Origin: Bacteroidota bacterium
Lineage (GTDB): Bacteria > Bacteroidota > Ignavibacteria > UBA10030 > UBA6906
DNA length: 35,442 bases
Assembly: GCA_030835135.1 (NCBI GenBank)
Contig: JAUQWO010000032.1
Location: 1-35,442 of the forward strand
Direction of reading: 5' to 3'
A program made the position numbers and the translations under genes. The stretch's first letter is position 1. Each line of letters opens with the position of its first letter. Below the pieces are notes generated by a model. That model was not told where the DNA came from. It was given only the letters and a program-made list of their open reading frames with translations, and made no database searches. Positions 15,972 to 23,573 of this stretch are shown here, piece after piece.

Positions 15972-15998
15972 AGGCCTACCTACCTTAGGGGGATACTC

Positions 15999-16250
15999 AT
16001 GACTAACGACATTTCTCTTGGCCTCAATGAAGCATCAAGGGACAAAGGAGTCGTGTTGACTCTTCTGGCCTCCCGAATCAACAACCGCATGATCCGAGAT
16101 TTGTATCATCATCTTTCCGGTCCTTCGCCTGAAAAGGTGGACGAGATATACAATGTCCACGTTCGGGAGGAACTTGCTTGGGTGTTCCGGACTCTTGGTG
16201 AAGATGGCGGGCTAACTGCTTCAGGCCTTCAAGAGCTTCTTGATCGGTAA
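15999..16250 (+). CDS. Small unknown protein
   Basis: An 83-residue, mostly helical protein (MTNDISLGLNEASRDKG ... LQELLDR). The ATG follows TTAGGGGGA and a strong promoter. No motif is recognised; the C-terminal VREELAWVFRTLGEDGGLTA resembles a short regulatory helix bundle, but I cannot name a function. Confidence 0.6.
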   Translation: MTNDISLGLNEASRDKGVVLTLLASRINNRMIRDLYHHLSGPSPEKVDEIYNVHVREELAWVFRTLGEDGGLTASGLQELLDR

Positions 16251-16347
16251 GGCCAGAGGCTTTAGCCAAATTCAATAGCTGAGGTTCGTTGTCATTTTTC
16301 CGCTCTACCTATTCCACGTTGCACTCATACCACATTTAGGGGGATTC

Positions 16348-16635
16348 ATGGCTAGCAACGTTCAAATCAAATGCATCAATAAATCCGACCGTCCAAATCC
16401 GCACGAGCGCATCATCAATATCGGAGGTACAAACCCCGATGGTTCGCGCTGGAGATTGACCCAACAACAGGCCATTGCTGACATTGAGAGCGGAAAATAT
16501 CGCTTCTTTGTCAGTGTCAACGGAAACTCTGTGTGGGTTATCGTTGCCACCAGCAAGTATGACAACAAGTATCTCAAGACCGAATCTGACGGAGAACAGC
16601 CCAACAACCTGCTCAGCCTGCCAGAGTGCCCTTAG
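16348..16635 (+). CDS. DUF3892 protein
   Basis: A 95-residue protein with IKCINKSDRPNPHERIINIG, then GSRWRLTQQQAIADIESG, a beta hairpin with SVNGNSVWVIVA, and the end YLKTESDGEQPNNLLSLPEC. This order is that of DUF3892, a small widespread family of unknown function frequent in accessory regions. It has its own TTAGGGGGA ribosome-binding site. Confidence 0.75.
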   Translation: MASNVQIKCINKSDRPNPHERIINIGGTNPDGSRWRLTQQQAIADIESGKYRFFVSVNGNSVWVIVATSKYDNKYLKTESDGEQPNNLLSLPECP

Positions 16636-16781
16636 AATCATCCTAAGGGCCGCACCTTGCATGAGACGATCACATCAAAGGGGTTGGCTGCAATATCGGG
16701 ATCGTTAGCCCGGAGCATGTCCAGCGTGAAGTCATAGTGAACGGGTTTAGTTTCGCGCCGTAAACGGCAAAGGGATTCCTG

Positions 16782-17099
16782 TTGTCGCCACTTCCACCTT
16801 CCGGCAACTGTGAATCGATAGGTCTTGTGAGTGTGACGATCCAGCCGGAACTTGTGCGAGCAAAGCCTGGTGAAATGCAGCCAAAGGGTTACTCGACAGC
16901 GTGGTATGGTGGTAAGCAGTTCTGGATAGAGAGCCTATCATCATCAGATGCGATAGAGCAGATGTACAAATCTGCGACATCTATGGGTGCTGATGCGCTT
17001 ACTCAATTCAGTGTCGCCACCCAGGATATCCGTACACAGGAGGGTGGGTTATCCGTTAGGGTCTTTGAAGTTAGCGGATTCGCGATCAAGCGCAAATAG
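16782..17099 (+). CDS. Unknown small protein (YbjQ-like C-terminal pattern)
   Basis: Up to 105 residues. The start is uncertain: an in-frame stop is at 16761 and no ATG follows, so TTG 16782, six bases after AAAGGGA, is the best choice. The part AIEQMYKSATSMGADALTQF followed by FEVSGFAIKRK resembles the end of small 'heavy-metal-binding' YbjQ-type or trafficking-dipeptide proteins. No export signal remains, so the gene may have lost its 5' end. Confidence 0.45.
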   Translation: MSPLPPSGNCESIGLVSVTIQPELVRAKPGEMQPKGYSTAWYGGKQFWIESLSSSDAIEQMYKSATSMGADALTQFSVATQDIRTQEGGLSVRVFEVSGFAIKRK

Positions 17100-17176
17100 T
17101 CTAGCGGGGGATCGATGAACACATCAACTCAAGATCAGCGACTCATCTATTCTCACCATCGAGGTGGCGCTTGAGA

Positions 17177-17548
17177 ATGCCACTCCAGATTGGACGGGTC
17201 CGAACTGCTCTCATTCTCTGTTCGCTCCTATGCTTCGCATTTGTCACTTCGAATGCCCAGACTGTCTATGTGACCAAGAGTGGGAAGAAGTATCACTCCA
17301 AGGGGTGTACATCGCTACGGGTGTCTTCGATCCCGTTGGATCTCAGTGAGGCCATAGGTCGGTACTCGCCATGCAAGAATTGTAACCCGCCAACGTTCGG
17401 AGCATCTCAAACCGGTGTAAGGGGAGAGCAAAAGACACAATCAAGAACAGCGTCGGATGGTCGGTGCGAGGCAATGACAAAAAAGGGGGCGAGATGCTCC
17501 AGGAAGGCACAATCCGGTTCAAGGTATTGTTGGCAGCACAATAAATGA
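17177..17548 (+). CDS. Exported cysteine-rich protein with DUF5763-type zinc motif
   Basis: A 123-residue protein from ATG 17177. A signal peptide (about residues 8-28, ending SNAQ) is followed by VYVTKSGKKYHSKGCTSL and GRYSPCKNCNPP, a small Cys/His module often attached to secreted nucleases. The C-terminus CEAMTKKGARCSRKAQSGS plus YCWQH is the short zinc-knuckle of DUF5763. A periplasmic or surface location is likely; the function is unknown. Confidence 0.7.
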   Translation: MPLQIGRVRTALILCSLLCFAFVTSNAQTVYVTKSGKKYHSKGCTSLRVSSIPLDLSEAIGRYSPCKNCNPPTFGASQTGVRGEQKTQSRTASDGRCEAMTKKGARCSRKAQSGSRYCWQHNK

Positions 17549-17555
17549 GGTTATT

Positions 17556-17709
17556 GTGGCAAAGGTCGTTGAGAAGCGTGACGGGTCAAGAAGGATGAGG
17601 ACTATTTGCTTTGATGGTTGTTCGCTGGAAGACGCCCCGAATGGACAAGGGACAAAACTCAATACCATGGTACTGCCTCGGGTGCAAAACAGAAACAGGT
17701 GCGCACTAG
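17556..17709 (+). pseudogene. Possible frame-disrupted small zinc-ribbon gene
   Basis: GTG 17556 opens VAKVVEKRDGSRRMRTICFD GC, after which another frame, ending at TAG 17707, encodes MDKGQNSIPWYCLGCKTETG. Read together they would give one small protein with two Cys pairs. The change of frame lies near 17625-17640. This is a weak call based on the protein-like look of both halves. Confidence 0.25.
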
Positions 17710-17730
17710 TATTGACACTATGGAGGGTAT

Positions 17731-17943
17731 ATGAAAGCAGTAGTCAATAGATCATTGTTATTGAACGTAGCCTTGTTACTGTCTTTAGCACTAATGTCCG
17801 TTTCATGTAAGTCCGATGACAATAACCCTGTGAATGAAGGAACGAGAATCGGTGCTGTATGCAAAGATGGAACGACGAGCACAGCAACAGGAAGTGGCGC
17901 TTGCTCAAGCCATGGAGGTGTTGACCATTGGATATATCGGTGA
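17731..17943 (+). CDS. DUF3761-type lipoprotein
   Basis: A 70-residue lipoprotein. The signal sequence MKAVVNRSLLLNVALLLSLA ends in a lipobox (MSVSC). The mature part GAVCKDGTTSTATGSGACSS followed by HGGVDHWIY matches DUF3761, in which two cysteines flank a short loop. Start at ATG 17731 after GGAGGG. It is predicted to be membrane-anchored; the function is unknown. Confidence 0.7.
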   Translation: MKAVVNRSLLLNVALLLSLALMSVSCKSDDNNPVNEGTRIGAVCKDGTTSTATGSGACSSHGGVDHWIYR

Positions 17944-18079
17944 GTGGTCGCGCAGGTGGAGGGGCCGCTAAGGCTGGCGGTGAGCGAGCATAAGATGCCG
18001 AGGTGTGGGTTTGAACTGACTTGACCGATGATCCGGACGGTGTCGGATGACAGCAACGAACAATGAAGCTAGGGGACGC

Positions 18080-18517
18080 ATGAGAACGCTCGCGAGGATT
18101 CTGCTGGCAGCGGTTTCGCTCGTCCTCTTTCTGTCTGTCCTTCCCGATACTATGGAAGCAAAGGGCTCAAGACCCGGAAGACATTCCTACTCTACCCACG
18201 CACGTTCACGATCGAGCACGCACTACCGATCGTCAACTATTCATCGCGCCAAATCCTCCCCCGCAATCCGGTCAACGAAGTCGCATCGCAGCTCTTACGT
18301 CTATGGCGTGCAGCGAGACTCGCACGGCAAGATCAAACGAAGCGAGGCTTCCAAACGGGCGTTCATGAAGCAGACGGGATATCCACATGGCCGACGGGGG
18401 TATGTGATTGATCACATTGTTCCATTGAGTCGTGGAGGGTCGGACAACCCTAGTAATATGCAGTGGGAGACAAAGGAGGAAGCTAAAGCCAAGGACAAGT
18501 GGGAACGGAAGAGATAG
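18080..18517 (+). CDS. Exported HNH endonuclease
   Basis: A 145-residue protein from ATG 18080 (RBS AGGGGA). A signal peptide (about residues 4-27, ending TMEA) is followed by a Ser/His/Arg-rich linker and, at 85-145, an HNH nuclease domain: RRGYVIDHIVPLSRGGSDNP with the catalytic DHIVPL core, then NMQWETKEEAKAKDKWE. HNH enzymes of this type cut DNA with a single metal ion. Secretion points to DNA uptake, competition or nutrient scavenging rather than to homing. Confidence 0.8.
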   Translation: MRTLARILLAAVSLVLFLSVLPDTMEAKGSRPGRHSYSTHARSRSSTHYRSSTIHRAKSSPAIRSTKSHRSSYVYGVQRDSHGKIKRSEASKRAFMKQTGYPHGRRGYVIDHIVPLSRGGSDNPSNMQWETKEEAKAKDKWERKR

Positions 18518-18558
18518 GTCGACATTGTGGTCCTTGGTGAACAACATTCGGAGATGAC

Positions 18559-19284
18559 ATGAGCGCCGATGAGAAACATCATTCGTATCTAATATTCATG
18601 TTGGCTCTGAGCGTACTGGCTATCGCATTGCTAGCCATTGAGGTAGTCGTTAATGTGGATCCGGATACAAAATCAATTCTACAAGATCTGGATACATTAC
18701 TATGCATTCTCTTTTTTATAGACTTTCTGGTCAGTACGTACCGGGCCAAGGACCGCAAACGATATCTCTTGAGTTGGGGTTGGATCGATCTCATTTCAAG
18801 TATGCCGGTTATCGAGCCCCTGCGGCTGGGAAGAGCAATACGGATTGTCCGGATACTACGGGTCCTCAGAGGTGTACGAGCAACTAAGATCATTGCTGAA
18901 TTTGTTCTTCGTCGTCGAGCTAAAGGGGCTTTTCTGGCGGCTGCATTGGCCACAATTCTGATTGTTACGATCTCAAGCATTGCAGTGTTACATTTCGAAA
19001 CCACTCCGGAGTCGAATATCAAGACCGCAGACGATGCACTTTGGTGGTCTGCTGTGACTGTGACCACGGTCGGTTACGGTGACACATATCCAGTAACGCC
19101 GGAAGGTAGGGTGGTGGGAACCGTTTTGATGATTGCAGGTGTGGGACTATTCGGAACCTTCTCTGGCTTCGTCGCATCGTGGTTTCTGAAATCGGGTGAT
19201 GCCCAGAAAGAGTCGGACCTGCAACGCCTTGAGAATGAAATCGCGAAGTTACGGGAGCTTATGGAGAATCACGTCAAGACATGA
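18559..19284 (+). CDS. Voltage-gated potassium channel, six-helix type
   Basis: A 241-residue membrane protein. S1-S3 occupy about residues 10-82. S4 carries regularly spaced arginines (RLGRAIRIVRILRVLRGVR, about 89-107). S5 is at about 122-146, the pore selectivity filter TTVGYGD at 169-175 and S6 at about 185-210; a short coiled coil closes the protein. This is the layout of bacterial Kv channels. It is not obviously coupled to its neighbours. A role in defence by depolarisation is conceivable but has no direct support. Confidence 0.9.
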   Translation: MSADEKHHSYLIFMLALSVLAIALLAIEVVVNVDPDTKSILQDLDTLLCILFFIDFLVSTYRAKDRKRYLLSWGWIDLISSMPVIEPLRLGRAIRIVRILRVLRGVRATKIIAEFVLRRRAKGAFLAAALATILIVTISSIAVLHFETTPESNIKTADDALWWSAVTVTTVGYGDTYPVTPEGRVVGTVLMIAGVGLFGTFSGFVASWFLKSGDAQKESDLQRLENEIAKLRELMENHVKT

Positions 19285-19325
19285 CCAGAACAATGAGTCG
19301 GTCACGTTCCGCCCGACTTCAATAG

Positions 19326-19496
19326 GAATTCGACTATGTCGTCGACAACCATCTCGAACAATCCATATCCTCCATGCTCGACCGGATCGCCGATCTGCTC
19401 GATGCGAAGGGTGAGAATCGGTTCCAGATTCACAGATACCGCAGTGGAGCGAGGACTGTTCTGAGAATCAGGAACGGTGTCATCGCCATTGTCTGA
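19326..19496 (+). pseudogene. Fragment of a PolX-type helix-hairpin-helix domain
   Basis: A frame open from 19326 (the stop TAG lies just upstream) to TGA 19494 contains ISSMLDRIADLLDAKGENRF and QIHRYRSGARTV, which match the N-terminal 8-kDa-type domain of family X DNA polymerases and related proteins. The domain ends abruptly and the polymerase part is absent. An ATG at 19374 could make a 40-residue peptide, but a remnant is more likely. Confidence 0.45.
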
Positions 19497-19566
19497 AACG
19501 GGTGATGGAGAGCAAGACGGTATAGGATGATAATAGTGATTGTTCCATTTTCGCCCCGAAGTGGGA

Positions 19567-19583
19567 TTAGGGGGACCCCCTAA
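19567..19583. repeat. Perfect 17-bp palindrome
   Basis: TTAGGGGG-A-CCCCCTAA, ahead of the large membrane-protein gene. The half-site TTAGGGGGA also forms the ribosome-binding region of the genes at 15999 (15985-15993) and 16348 (16336-16344). It may be an operator or part of a small hairpin; no T-tract follows. Confidence 0.4.
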
Positions 19584-19634
19584 GATGCCCCTCATCGCTC
19601 GAAAAGCAGTTCGAATGAAAGAGAGAGACCCCCT

Positions 19635-21410
19635 TTGACTTTCGACAGTGTCCTGAAACTTGTTGCGATAGCGCTCGCATTGTACGCCCTCCTTCCACAG
19701 TCAAAGCGCCTGGAATTTAAACTCAGGTTGTCTTGGTACCATGTGCTTTCCATGCTGGCAATCGGCGTTGTTGTGCACATTCTCCTGTTCTACTCTTCGC
19801 TTGTCTCTTGCGAAGTCGTCCCGCAATTCCCTTCCGACCAATTCAAAATGAAGCCGCAGGAGGTCGCCTATCTTGTGGTCATTTCGTCATCTCTCCTTTT
19901 CTGGGTCTGGTTTCACTTTAGTCCTATTCCCCGTAGGAAAGTCAAGGACTTGTCGCTGTTGATACAGCAATTGCTCGCAGAGAGCAGATATGGAGAGGCC
20001 GCCCTTCTTCTTGACGAGAATCTGCACAGGATTCACCGAATCTCACTCCTTGATTTTCGGATGGATAGACTTCGCAGTCGTCTTGTGAGAGATGTGCGGT
20101 TCCCTCCGTTGGAGAAGCCAGAAATAGTCCGTTTGCTGGAGGCAGGTGGAAATGATGATTCGCTGGAGAGTGTGGTTAGGTCTCGAAAAGGGTTGAGTAG
20201 ATTGATCCGTGTCCCACTGCACAGACTTGAGCAGTTTGTGGGACAACTGCTGCCTTCACACGAATTGTCGAAGAGAGCCGCAGAAGATGTCTCTCGTGTC
20301 ACGCTGCTTAATCAGGAGTTATTGGACTACATATCGAAGTCGAAGCCGTATTTTCTACTCAAGGTGCTTGAAACAGATCCAATTGAAAAAGAGAGGTTTG
20401 TAAATGGAGTGATGGCCCGCCTTCTCCGCTCACCGAGGAGCGTTTTGTCGTTCGAATTAGAACAAAGCCAAGACATAAGCACAGAACATCGGTACGCGAT
20501 AAGAGAGTCGAATCGTTTGGTGTATTATTTCTTCTCAGATGTCACTAGGACGGAGAAACTCGGGGTGTGGAAGCCTGTAGGAGATGAGATGCTTAGGCAC
20601 CTCAAACGGCCAGGCCGTGGGGGGGCAGCAGACGATGAATACAACCATGCATTGGGAGATTTTAGCGATATGGGTCGCTGGGAATCTCCCTTGTTCGTGG
20701 GTATCCGTTTCTTCGACATAATGGTCTCTGAGGCAATCTATCAGAAAGTCGAATGGCATATGTGGTTGATGTATTTCCAGTTTGTTCTGAAGGGCATATG
20801 CCAGAACTACGCACCTCACCCAGATAGTAAGGACTCATATTGGGAAACCCCCACGAAATACAGCTATCTGATATATGAGATTCTCGACGTGCTGCAACAG
20901 TGGATTCTCTGTGTGCGACACGTTCCGAAAGACCAAAAGAACATGAGCATTTCATCGGATAGACTTGACCATGAAAACAGTAGCATAGTGAAAACAAGCA
21001 TTATGGTTCTCGGCGAGGGCTTGATGACCATATTCGAAACACAGTCAATTCCGAAAGACTTCTTCGCAAAGCGAGTTCAAGGAGTGTGCCATACGTATTT
21101 TGAATTGGTCAGAAGCGGTCGCATCTCACCCTTCGGGGAACTGCTTCTGAAATCAATTATGCGGGGTGGGTACCAACACAATAGCCCATCGGAAGGTTAC
21201 CAAGCAGAGCTCATAAAGGCATTCATCGACAACGATAACGAGCCGCAGAGGCACCAGGACGTAGAGGTAGGTTTGGCTTTTCTCGTGAATGAATTCGTCT
21301 CTGGGTTCGGTGAGGTGTGCCTGAAGAATCGACTTCGATGTGAATGTACTCCCAAAAGTATCACGCTCATTTCCGAAAGTAGGGGGCGCAGGTACAGCGT
21401 TACCCGCTGA
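19635..21410 (+). CDS. Large unknown membrane protein
   Basis: A 591-residue protein with a probable TTG start at 19635. Three membrane helices fall in the first 95 residues (about 6-21, 35-58 and 77-95); the remaining 490 residues are soluble, Leu/Arg/Glu-rich and probably helical. I recognise no enzymatic motif, no Walker sequence and no nuclease signature. The combination of an N-terminal membrane anchor and a large cytoplasmic region, next to a potassium channel and a CARF-regulated operon, is compatible with a membrane effector or sensor, but there is no direct evidence for either. Confidence 0.7.
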   Translation: MTFDSVLKLVAIALALYALLPQSKRLEFKLRLSWYHVLSMLAIGVVVHILLFYSSLVSCEVVPQFPSDQFKMKPQEVAYLVVISSSLLFWVWFHFSPIPRRKVKDLSLLIQQLLAESRYGEAALLLDENLHRIHRISLLDFRMDRLRSRLVRDVRFPPLEKPEIVRLLEAGGNDDSLESVVRSRKGLSRLIRVPLHRLEQFVGQLLPSHELSKRAAEDVSRVTLLNQELLDYISKSKPYFLLKVLETDPIEKERFVNGVMARLLRSPRSVLSFELEQSQDISTEHRYAIRESNRLVYYFFSDVTRTEKLGVWKPVGDEMLRHLKRPGRGGAADDEYNHALGDFSDMGRWESPLFVGIRFFDIMVSEAIYQKVEWHMWLMYFQFVLKGICQNYAPHPDSKDSYWETPTKYSYLIYEILDVLQQWILCVRHVPKDQKNMSISSDRLDHENSSIVKTSIMVLGEGLMTIFETQSIPKDFFAKRVQGVCHTYFELVRSGRISPFGELLLKSIMRGGYQHNSPSEGYQAELIKAFIDNDNEPQRHQDVEVGLAFLVNEFVSGFGEVCLKNRLRCECTPKSITLISESRGRRYSVTR

Positions 21411-21641
21411 AACCGCTCGTGCCGTTGCTTAGGCATTACCAAAAGTAGGCACTGTGTGAGAAGGCGCACGCTGAATTGGGGCTCTCGGTCCAGGAGCATT
21501 CTTCCCGTGAGTGAATGAACCAAGAGGTCGAGTCATCGCAAGAGTTGCAGCTTCTACGTAATGTTGGTACCGAGAATATCGGCTCTACGGTTCTGTATCA
21601 CTGGGCTCCCCCAGAAGCGCCCGAATATAGGTCTCTGGAAT

Positions 21642-22490
21642 ATGTCTCTGCCTCAGATCGTGATAATCGGCCACGTGGGATACGATGTAGTACTCATCGA
21701 TGGCTTTGAACGCTCGCGGCATATTGCGGGCGCAGCATTCTATTCAGCCGTCGGAGCTGCCTCGTTAATATCGCGGGTTGGGGTAGTCAGTCGGTTGCCG
21801 CGGAATGAAATCACAATCATCGAGGCCCTGAAAACACTCAAGGTGGATCTCGGTGGCATCACGCTCGTGTCCGACGGCAAAACTCCAGAGTTCATTCTCC
21901 GTTACACAGGCTCCGACTTCGAAGATATGGACGCAACGAGGGGAGTGACAATATCTCTCGGCTGTGCTGAGTTCCTAGCTCCGGAGGACATTCCGCCATC
22001 CTTCCTGGATTGTTCGTTCGTCCACATTGCAACTGCGAATCCGACCAACCAAATTCAATGGATCAAATACCTTCGGGCCAAGTCTCGGAGTATTCAAACC
22101 ATTTCGATGGACACAGACCAGTTGTTTCTAAGGAGTGATCCCTCCCTCGTATTGAAAGCGTTCATGCTATCGGACATTGCCTTCATTAACCACCGCGAGG
22201 AGAAAGTGTTGAATCTCCTTAGAGCCCTGAAGAAGCACGTAATTGTCAAGCGAGGAGGGGAGGGAGCAGAGCTGTGGTTTGGGCGCGAACTTATCACCAG
22301 GGTGCCTGCGAAGGGGGTGAGAGTGGTTGACACGACAGGTTCAGGAGATATCCTCGCAGGGGCATTCATGGCTCAAATCGCAGGGGGGAGCGACTATGTG
22401 CAAGCGCTAGCCACCGCGGTCAATATTGCATCGGAATCCGTCCGAGAGTACGGGGTGAACCATTTGTTCAAGAATTCGATCAGTCAATAG
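21642..22490 (+). CDS. PfkB/ribokinase-family kinase
   Basis: A 282-residue protein from ATG 21642. It has the family's Rossmann-like core, VKRGGEGAEL (about 202-211) and the catalytic anion-hole motif VVDTTGSGDILAGAF (about 228-242) with the base Asp236. The N-terminal Gly-Gly motif is replaced by HIAGAAFYSAVGAA (27-40). The family phosphorylates sugars and nucleosides at a hydroxyl with ATP; the substrate cannot be read from the sequence. It is the first gene of the operon with the radical SAM and CARF-sigma-54 genes (23-base gap), so a nucleoside-type substrate is an attractive inference. Confidence 0.85.
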   Translation: MSLPQIVIIGHVGYDVVLIDGFERSRHIAGAAFYSAVGAASLISRVGVVSRLPRNEITIIEALKTLKVDLGGITLVSDGKTPEFILRYTGSDFEDMDATRGVTISLGCAEFLAPEDIPPSFLDCSFVHIATANPTNQIQWIKYLRAKSRSIQTISMDTDQLFLRSDPSLVLKAFMLSDIAFINHREEKVLNLLRALKKHVIVKRGGEGAELWFGRELITRVPAKGVRVVDTTGSGDILAGAFMAQIAGGSDYVQALATAVNIASESVREYGVNHLFKNSISQ

Positions 22491-22512
22491 AAATGGGGAG
22501 CGAAAAGCGATC

Positions 22513-23547
22513 ATGAAAAGCCTGAACCCCGACCAGATGGCCATCCGCATCTCCATAACTGGGCGATGCCAGATGCATTGCTACTACTGTACTCGAGAAA
22601 ATCACTCGAGCAATCAACTCGAATACTCGCAGTTGGCCGGCATAATAGAAGCCTTGGCTCAAGGCGGTTTTAGGAATGTCCATTGGACTGGGGGTGAACC
22701 CCTTTGCCGACCGGACCTCGAGATGATCGTCGCGCACGCTCGAAGGGCGGGCTTTTCGTACCAGAAACTCACGACTAATGGAGCTGGGCTCGCGAAGCGT
22801 GCAGACTCTCTTTGCCTCGCCGGGATCAATCGGGTAAATGTCAGCCTTGATTCTTTAGACCGAGATCAATTCAACGGTCTGACCGGCTCAGCGCTATACG
22901 ATCATGTTCTTGCCGGGATTGAGGAGGCTCGACGACGATTTCGGTGCGTCAAACTCAATGTTTGTGTAACCCGACAGAACGTAAGTGAGTTGGGACGGTT
23001 CATCTCTTTTGCGGAACAATTAGGGGATGGGATCGTAGTCAAGTTTCTTGAATTGGTGCCCTGTCAGAATCACTTCGAACACGATCGTGAGAGTTTTTAC
23101 CAAGAGTTCGTCTCGATCCAAGAAATCATGTCGACGCTATACGGCACTTTCGGGCAGATAGTTCCGAGTTCGTCCCCTGAGCATTCACGGCAGAAATGCC
23201 AATATTTCAAGATAGTCACGAACAACGTCGTTTTCGGTCTGAACCCCAATGAATCCATCGAATACGCATGTCAACGAGAACAGTGTGCCGATTTTCGTAT
23301 GAGTCCTACGGGATATCTCTCAGACTGCTCGGTCAACCTGACAAATGCAATCTTCCTTCCGGATTTGAATTTTGACGATCAGAAGACGGCCATCCAAGAG
23401 CTTATACACAAGAAACGGACGCGCACGACGGAAGAGTGGGAAGTCTATCGGCATAAGCAACAACACTACTCGTTCTGGAGATTTGGGGAGATGGTGCCTG
23501 AGCTTATTCCGTTCACGAAGAGCGCTTGCCAAGAAAACGGCATGTAG
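22513..23547 (+). CDS. MoaA-like radical SAM enzyme
   Basis: A 344-residue protein. The SAM-binding cluster motif is C19-X3-C23-X2-C26 (CQMHCYYC), with GGEP at 60-63 and SLDS at 111-114. A second cysteine set, C253-X4-C258-X13-C272 (ACQREQC...LSDC), lies where MoaA has C-X2-C-X13-C for its auxiliary cluster. MoaA rearranges GTP in molybdopterin synthesis. Here there is no other moa gene, the auxiliary spacing differs and the MoaA C-terminal tail is not evident, so a different purine-like substrate is likely. It is encoded between the PfkB kinase and the CARF-sigma-54 activator. Confidence 0.85.
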   Translation: MKSLNPDQMAIRISITGRCQMHCYYCTRENHSSNQLEYSQLAGIIEALAQGGFRNVHWTGGEPLCRPDLEMIVAHARRAGFSYQKLTTNGAGLAKRADSLCLAGINRVNVSLDSLDRDQFNGLTGSALYDHVLAGIEEARRRFRCVKLNVCVTRQNVSELGRFISFAEQLGDGIVVKFLELVPCQNHFEHDRESFYQEFVSIQEIMSTLYGTFGQIVPSSSPEHSRQKCQYFKIVTNNVVFGLNPNESIEYACQREQCADFRMSPTGYLSDCSVNLTNAIFLPDLNFDDQKTAIQELIHKKRTRTTEEWEVYRHKQQHYSFWRFGEMVPELIPFTKSACQENGM

Positions 23548-23573
23548 TGAGCCATGAACTGGATCAATCAACC

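Noticed and set aside
19302-19595. Minus-strand frame of 97 codons
   Set aside because: It is antisense to the PolX-like fragment, which has the better protein signal.
22513-23547. Prokaryotic viperin
   Set aside because: The auxiliary cysteine set near residues 253-272 is MoaA-like, and the viperin CxxxCxxCFH-type context after the cluster is missing (it reads CYYCTREN).
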